Assembly (NCBI RefSeq): GCF_027257155.1
Contig: NZ_JAPWDU010000002.1
Coordinates: 186,001 to 250,000, forward strand
Source: Cerasicoccus sp. TK19100
GTDB lineage: Bacteria; Verrucomicrobiota; Verrucomicrobiia; Opitutales; Cerasicoccaceae
Length of the DNA stretch: 64,000 bases
Direction of reading: 5' to 3'
The notes under the pieces are model-generated. The model was not told the origin of the DNA and ran no database searches. It worked only from the letters and a program-made list of their open reading frames with translations. The translations under genes were made by a program, and so were the position numbers. Below, piece after piece: positions 60,348-64,000 of the stretch. Each line of letters begins with the position of its first letter. The first letter of the stretch is position 1.

Positions 60348-60620
60348 TTAGGATAGTTCTGTGATTCGTTGCCGGAATGCCTCATTTATCGGATCAAGCT
60401 TTATCGTATCCTGCGAATTGACCGTTACACTGGGAGCAGGGGCACGAGAGCAGATGATGTGGTTGATCGCTCTGCTTTCGGCGGCGATTGGTGGAAAGCA
60501 AAGCTCAAGAAATTGTTGGCGATGGCGAGTGAATGAATTGTATTCAAGTTCGCTAAGCACGTAGCTTTCAGCTGAGCCGTCCGGGTGATTTACTAGAATT
60601 TTGATGCTTTCTATTTGCAT
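60348..60620 (-). CDS. small hypothetical phage protein next to tape measure
   Basis: The 90-residue product (MQIESIKILVNHPDGSAESYVLSELEYN...) has a short beta-rich N-terminus and no recognised family. It begins 1 bp after the tape-measure stop. The position is typical for a tail accessory gene. Confidence 0.55.
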   Translation of the reverse strand: MQIESIKILVNHPDGSAESYVLSELEYNSFTRHRQQFLELCFPPIAAESRAINHIICSRAPAPSVTVNSQDTIKLDPINEAFRQRITELS

Positions 60621-60621
60621 A

Positions 60622-62883
60622 CTACATGCGCTTTCGGATTAAGGCGTCAGCTTGGCGAATGGTGACGAAACCACTCCGGTCGGCGGCGGCTTCCAGGGCG
60701 TCGGCCATGCTGCCAACAATGATGATCTCTGTCGCGCCGCCTGAACCCGTGGATGGTGATCCACCAACCAAGCCCCCTTCAGCAAAGCCAGGGAAGCGAC
60801 CAGCGCGCATCTGCTCCAGTATGGGCAAATAAGCGCGGGTCTTGTCGGCGGGCATCACGAACTCCATGTTAGACAATCGGGCGAGGATGGCGTCATCTTT
60901 GGGGCCTCCAGGGCCAGTAATCAGGCCACCTTCAGCAAAGCCCGGAATCCCGCCGCCGATAACGCCAGCCGCGCCGACGCCGAAGCCAGCGGATACCGAT
61001 TGTGTGGTGCCAAGAGCCAGCGCAATGGATGCGGGAGCGATAGCGGCTGCACCGCCGTAACTGGCGATAGATGCAAGCGTGGCGGGAGTTGCCCAAATGG
61101 CAGAAAGGCTAGCGGCTTCTACGGCAGCGGTCGCCATCATGGATTTCCCAAAAATCGCCCGCATTGCCAGCATGATCATCTGTTGGGCAATGAACTGAAC
61201 CACCAGTTGAACAAGGGTGCTGACGATTTGGCTACCAACGTTTTGGAAGGCGTCGCCCCAGGTCATTGTTCCTTGGATCAAGCCGTCGACCGAAGTAGCC
61301 ACGCTATCTATGGCGCTCTGCAGGGTGCCAGTCAGTATGCCTGCGACTTGCTCACCAGTAGTGCCAAAGCCGTTGATCCAGTCGTTAAAGGATGATTGGA
61401 ATGCATCGCCAAAGCTATCAAGCCGGGCCAGCATGTTTTCCAGCTCGGCAAGGTTGAGGCCTTCCTCGTTAAATTGCTCAATGAGTTTAATGCGCGTATC
61501 GTCATCAACTTCCGGGCTGTTGATCATTGCCTCGCGAAAGCCTTGGCTGATCTCACGTAATTCAATTTCGCGCTCCAGTAGGGCGACCAATTCCTCCTGC
61601 TTACGAACAAGTGGAGTCAATGGATCGTCGCCAACACGCGAGCGGAGCGCCGATGCTTGCCCGGTGCGTGTGCCCCAGTATCCAAGCATTGAAGAGTTGA
61701 ACTTCAGCGCATCGGCTGCTATGCGGCGGCGAGGGTCAGCGCTCCCCACGATGTCACTAACTGGCGCAATACCCAAGTCTTCAGAGGAAAGTAGGCCGGT
61801 CCCTGATTCATTTGCCATAGGCCCATACTTGGCCAGTGCATCATCGAGGGCGCGCTGGTATGATATTGGAGCCTCGGGGCCGTTAATCGGGGCAGTCAAT
61901 TGACCCCAGACATTTCGGTAGCTCTCCAAGGCAACAGCGGCAGTGCGGGCAATCGTTGGGAGTTCGGAAACAAGCTTGATGGCGGCCTCGGATGCGGTCT
62001 TAAGACCGTCGGCAATCATGATGACACCATTTTGAAATTCCGGGTCTTTCATTTGTTCGATCAGCTCTCCGATACCATCGGTCAGGTTGTCGATGAATCC
62101 TGTATCGCCCAGGCTTAGCTTTAGCTCGAACCATTCATTATTCAGGCGATTAAGTTGGCCTTGCAGTTTGCCTGCGCGCTCCGCAACCAACGGATCGAAA
62201 GTCTCATGCAGTGCCCTGGCCAAGCGGGGTAAAAACTCTTCTGCGCCGAGCTTGCCGGTCTCCAAGAGCTTGCTCAACTGTTCGGTCGTAAGGTCCATCG
62301 CCTCAGCAGCCAAATTGAAGGCACCCCACAAGCGTTCGCCGAGCTGCTGCTTTAGCTCTTCAGCGGAAACGGTATTTTTGGAGATTATCTGCTCAACGGC
62401 AGTTAGAGCGCCTTCCGTGCGATCTGCGCTCAAGGAAAGGGCAGTCGACGCCGCCAGGAGCCCGTCGAATAAATACTCTGTCTCTTGCTGCGTAAGGTTA
62501 CTCTTGGCCGCGCCTGCCTGAATGCGACCATAGCCCGCTGCAACGGTTTGCAGGGATTGGCCATAATGATCGGCCTTGGCGCGCATTTTCTCCATCTCGG
62601 CTTGAGCGCGGGGGCCAAAAACGTAGTCAAATGGAGCTTCGAGCGCATCCATCTCCAGCTTAGCGTCAACTAGAGCGCGAGTCATGTTTCCAATCAAGTG
62701 CGGCATGCGGCTGATCTGCTGAACCGCGAAATTACCCAGGCCAACAGCGAAACCATCACGTAGCGAACGGCCAAGACTGTCGGCCTTCTTGCGCCCTTCA
62801 TCCAGGGCGCGTAGGGTCTCATCCATGCCTTCCAGGCGTTTCTTTACTTGGATCAGTATCTCGTATTTATCTTTAGCGGTCAT
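60622..62883 (-). CDS. phage tail tape-measure protein
   Basis: The 753-residue protein has the tape-measure N-terminal domain in residues about 70-220: DHYGQSLQTVAAGYGRIQAGA, TALSLSADRTEGALTAVEQI, ISKNTVSAEELKQQLGERL and GKLGAEEFLPRLARALHE are characteristic. Hydrophobic segments near 560-640 and repeated PGFAEGGL boxes near the C-terminus are also usual. It sets tail length and passes through the tail tube. Length is modest for the family. The start overlaps the upstream gene by 4 bp. Confidence 0.9.
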   Translation of the reverse strand: MTAKDKYEILIQVKKRLEGMDETLRALDEGRKKADSLGRSLRDGFAVGLGNFAVQQISRMPHLIGNMTRALVDAKLEMDALEAPFDYVFGPRAQAEMEKMRAKADHYGQSLQTVAAGYGRIQAGAAKSNLTQQETEYLFDGLLAASTALSLSADRTEGALTAVEQIISKNTVSAEELKQQLGERLWGAFNLAAEAMDLTTEQLSKLLETGKLGAEEFLPRLARALHETFDPLVAERAGKLQGQLNRLNNEWFELKLSLGDTGFIDNLTDGIGELIEQMKDPEFQNGVIMIADGLKTASEAAIKLVSELPTIARTAAVALESYRNVWGQLTAPINGPEAPISYQRALDDALAKYGPMANESGTGLLSSEDLGIAPVSDIVGSADPRRRIAADALKFNSSMLGYWGTRTGQASALRSRVGDDPLTPLVRKQEELVALLEREIELREISQGFREAMINSPEVDDDTRIKLIEQFNEEGLNLAELENMLARLDSFGDAFQSSFNDWINGFGTTGEQVAGILTGTLQSAIDSVATSVDGLIQGTMTWGDAFQNVGSQIVSTLVQLVVQFIAQQMIMLAMRAIFGKSMMATAAVEAASLSAIWATPATLASIASYGGAAAIAPASIALALGTTQSVSAGFGVGAAGVIGGGIPGFAEGGLITGPGGPKDDAILARLSNMEFVMPADKTRAYLPILEQMRAGRFPGFAEGGLVGGSPSTGSGGATEIIIVGSMADALEAAADRSGFVTIRQADALIRKRM

Positions 62884-63221
62884 TCATCGTTGATGGTGGA
62901 GTAGTTGACCGGGGTTGAAATGGTTTGCTGCCGCGCATCGGCGACGAGTGCCTGAACATCAGCATCCTCAGCCAGGCGCGGGTTTTCCCTGGCGGCGGCC
63001 TGCACGGCGTCCGGATAGGCCAGGCCGTGTAGTGATTGCTTTTCCATGGCCAAGCGCGAAAATATCTCTGCATCCGTCGCAAAGCGCAGCGGTTCGACTA
63101 CCAAGCGCTCAAATGCCTCATAGTAATCCTTGGCAGGCGCATCCACTGGCAGATTCAGCATGCGGAACAACCAGGCGGGTGGAGGATATGCAGGCGTGCG
63201 CCAGTCGAGTTTAGTTGTCAT
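62880..63221 (-). CDS. phage protein upstream of tape measure (possible chaperone)
   Basis: A 113-residue helical protein (WRTPAYPPPAWLFRMLNLPVDA..ARENPRLAEDADVQALVADAR) whose stop overlaps the tape-measure start. Its position is that of tail assembly chaperones. I do not see the G/GT-type frameshift signal of lambda-like phages. Its function is a guess by position. Confidence 0.6.
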   Translation of the reverse strand: MTTKLDWRTPAYPPPAWLFRMLNLPVDAPAKDYYEAFERLVVEPLRFATDAEIFSRLAMEKQSLHGLAYPDAVQAAARENPRLAEDADVQALVADARQQTISTPVNYSTINDE

Positions 63222-63408
63222 GGCAAAATGCTACGAGGTTATCGAAAATGGGTTCCTCCGGCAGGATCAAGGCCCGGTCACAAGGGCCGAGCTTGCCGTA
63301 TTCGTCGCAAAAGTCCTTAAGTGAACACTGCGAGCAAGAGATCGGATAAATCACATTGCCGTATTTTACGTAAGTCGGCTGAGGGATCGCTGTCTGGGTG
63401 TTGGTCAT
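63211..63408 (-). CDS. small cysteine-rich phage protein
   Basis: A 65-residue product from the ATG at 63408 with four cysteines in CSQCSLKDFCDEYGKLGPC, suggesting a small zinc or Fe-S site. It overlaps both neighbours by a few bases. I recognise no family. A longer in-frame reading exists but lacks support. Confidence 0.55.
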   Translation of the reverse strand: MTNTQTAIPQPTYVKYGNVIYPISCSQCSLKDFCDEYGKLGPCDRALILPEEPIFDNLVAFCHDN

Positions 63409-63632
63409 GACTTGGGAGTTCCGTCTGGGTTTACATCGAGCGGGATATTTTCCCAAAATTGAGCACCAAGCGCATTTTGAACACGGCGCCGGGCGATGGG
63501 GGATTTGTTGGCTCCACAAATAACACGATTCATCGTCTGCGGAGCCATCAGGCACAACTGAGCCAACTCTGCGTTGGTTTCTATGCCTTGGCTTAGCATA
63601 GCTAAACGTATTGCTTTGGATTCAATGCCCAT
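63405..63632 (-). CDS. Ner/Cro-like HTH regulator
   Basis: The 75-residue protein has an HTH near residues 18-44 (TNAELAQLCLMAPQTMNRVICGANKSP), and it is the first gene of the leftward operon. The position beside a divergent repressor and an operator-rich promoter matches Ner or Cro of Mu-like and lambdoid phages. It would control the early switch. The ATG is at 63632. Confidence 0.7.
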   Translation of the reverse strand: MGIESKAIRLAMLSQGIETNAELAQLCLMAPQTMNRVICGANKSPIARRRVQNALGAQFWENIPLDVNPDGTPKS

Positions 63633-63670
63633 AATTCTAAAATTCTAAGATATGTATTAAATTTAGAATT
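63633..63670. promoter_or_regulatory. operator repeats in the divergent switch region
   Basis: AATTCTAA occurs at 63633-63640 and 63641-63648, and its inverse TTAGAATT at 63663-63670. The three half-sites surround the -10 region of the minus promoter. They are likely binding sites for the Ner/Cro-like or XRE repressor. Confidence 0.5.
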
Positions 63671-63682
63671 ATATAATGTCAA
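63654..63682 (-). promoter_or_regulatory. promoter TTGACA-N17-TAATAC for the leftward phage operon
   Basis: On the minus strand TTGACA (63682-63677), a 17-nt spacer and TAATAC (63659-63654) form a near-consensus promoter. Transcription would start about 63647, 15 nt before the ATG at 63632. On the plus strand TATAAT lies at 63672-63677 and may belong to a promoter for the divergent gene. Confidence 0.6.
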
Positions 63683-63727
63683 CACGTTTCCTTGCCTTAT
63701 TTGCCATACATCTAGTTGAATTGATGA

Positions 63728-64000
63728 ATGTCAGTCTCGGTAGAAAACAAGATCATCTCGGTGCGTTACCGAACCGTGCGTGAAATGCGCAAAATAAGCA
63801 GGACTGAGCTTGCTGGCTTACTAAAAATCCCAAGCCCTAGACTCCAATCTTATGAGGTCGGAAGGGCTCCATTGCCTGCGGAAATTGGTCTGCGAACCTG
63901 CCAAATTCTTGAAATAGATCAATTTTGGCTAGGCGGTGGTGGACGTCATTTTGGCGGATTCATTATCATGTCATTTGAAGGTATTGAACCTAAAGAGAAA
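63728..64000 (+). CDS. XRE-family repressor-like gene, 3' end cut by window edge
   Basis: The frame from the ATG at 63728 stays open to the end of the window (91 codons seen). VRYRTVREMRKISRTELAGLLKIPSPRLQSYE, an HTH_3-type fold, occupies residues about 13-44. It is divergent from the Ner/Cro-like gene, and operator repeats lie between them. It is probably the phage repressor; a C-terminal domain may lie outside the window. Confidence 0.65.
   Translation, partial: MSVSVENKIISVRYRTVREMRKISRTELAGLLKIPSPRLQSYEVGRAPLPAEIGLRTCQILEIDQFWLGGGGRHFGGFIIMSFEGIEPKEK

Noticed and set aside
62880-63408. Programmed frameshift between the cysteine-rich and 113-aa genes as in lambda G/GT
   Set aside because: The overlap is only 11 bp and I see no convincing slippery heptamer.
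1-64000. CRISPR arrays
   Set aside because: A Cas_NE0113-like gene prompted a search, but I saw no regularly spaced direct repeats of 24-40 bp anywhere in the window.

Overview
The window looks like a chromosomal segment of a Verrucomicrobiota bacterium, probably class Opitutia (Puniceicoccales/Opitutales type). This rests on my recognition of the housekeeping proteins and their order: a nuoB-N operon without nuoA, then rplY-pth-rpsF-ssb. It is inference, not a database result. The nuo and ribosomal blocks are visibly more GC-rich than the flanking accessory blocks.

Region 1 (1-27059) is a genomic island rich in defence-type genes. In order it carries: a truncated AAA ATPase (minus strand); a Cas_NE0113-type CARF/ring-nuclease-like protein with no CRISPR array in sight; a DUF2130 coiled-coil protein; an AT-rich membrane protein; hsdM-hsdS; a 1104-aa SF2 helicase with a probable PD-(D/E)XK-type C-terminus; a protein with uracil-DNA-glycosylase-like motifs; a small ParE/RelE-like protein; a 57-aa SMP-like peptide gene; a 668-aa helical protein of unknown function; a SNF2/RapA-like helicase; an actin/Hsp70-fold ATPase; and an EcoEI-type HsdR. 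The last 4 kb is an AT-rich block resembling a mobilisation or replication module: a relaxase-like protein, unknowns, an excisionase-like HTH protein and a divergent XRE regulator. A 23-bp copy of the 3' end of a tRNA-Ser (27037-27059) without its 5' half marks the right attachment site. The intact tRNA and the integrase are therefore expected left of position 1. The most interesting candidate system is the block 12351-19166 (helical protein, SNF2 helicase, actin-like ATPase), nested between the M/S and R genes of a type I restriction system.

Region 2 (27060-49800) is core chromosome. A GIY-YIG protein is followed by the complex I operon nuoBCDEFGHIJKLMN, 3-methyladenine DNA glycosylase, dodecin, and an exported trio (S1C serine protease, DUF3352-like protein, FG-GAP repeat protein). 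These meet a convergent Tat-exported PhoX/DUF839 protein, followed by a nucleoside 2-deoxyribosyltransferase.

Region 3 (49800-52570) is rplY-pth-rpsF-ssb, with clear intrinsic terminators after the deoxyribosyltransferase gene, rplY and ssb.

Region 4 (about 52600-64000, open at the right) is a Mu-like transposable prophage or a remnant of one. Its genes lie on the minus strand, running from a Ner/Cro-like HTH protein at 63632 through tail genes (including a tape-measure protein) and small unknowns to MuA-like and MuB-like proteins at the left edge. An XRE repressor-like gene diverges at 63728. A near-consensus promoter with overlapping operator repeats separates the two regulators. No capsid, portal or terminase gene is visible, and A/B read outward toward the element's end, which is unusual.
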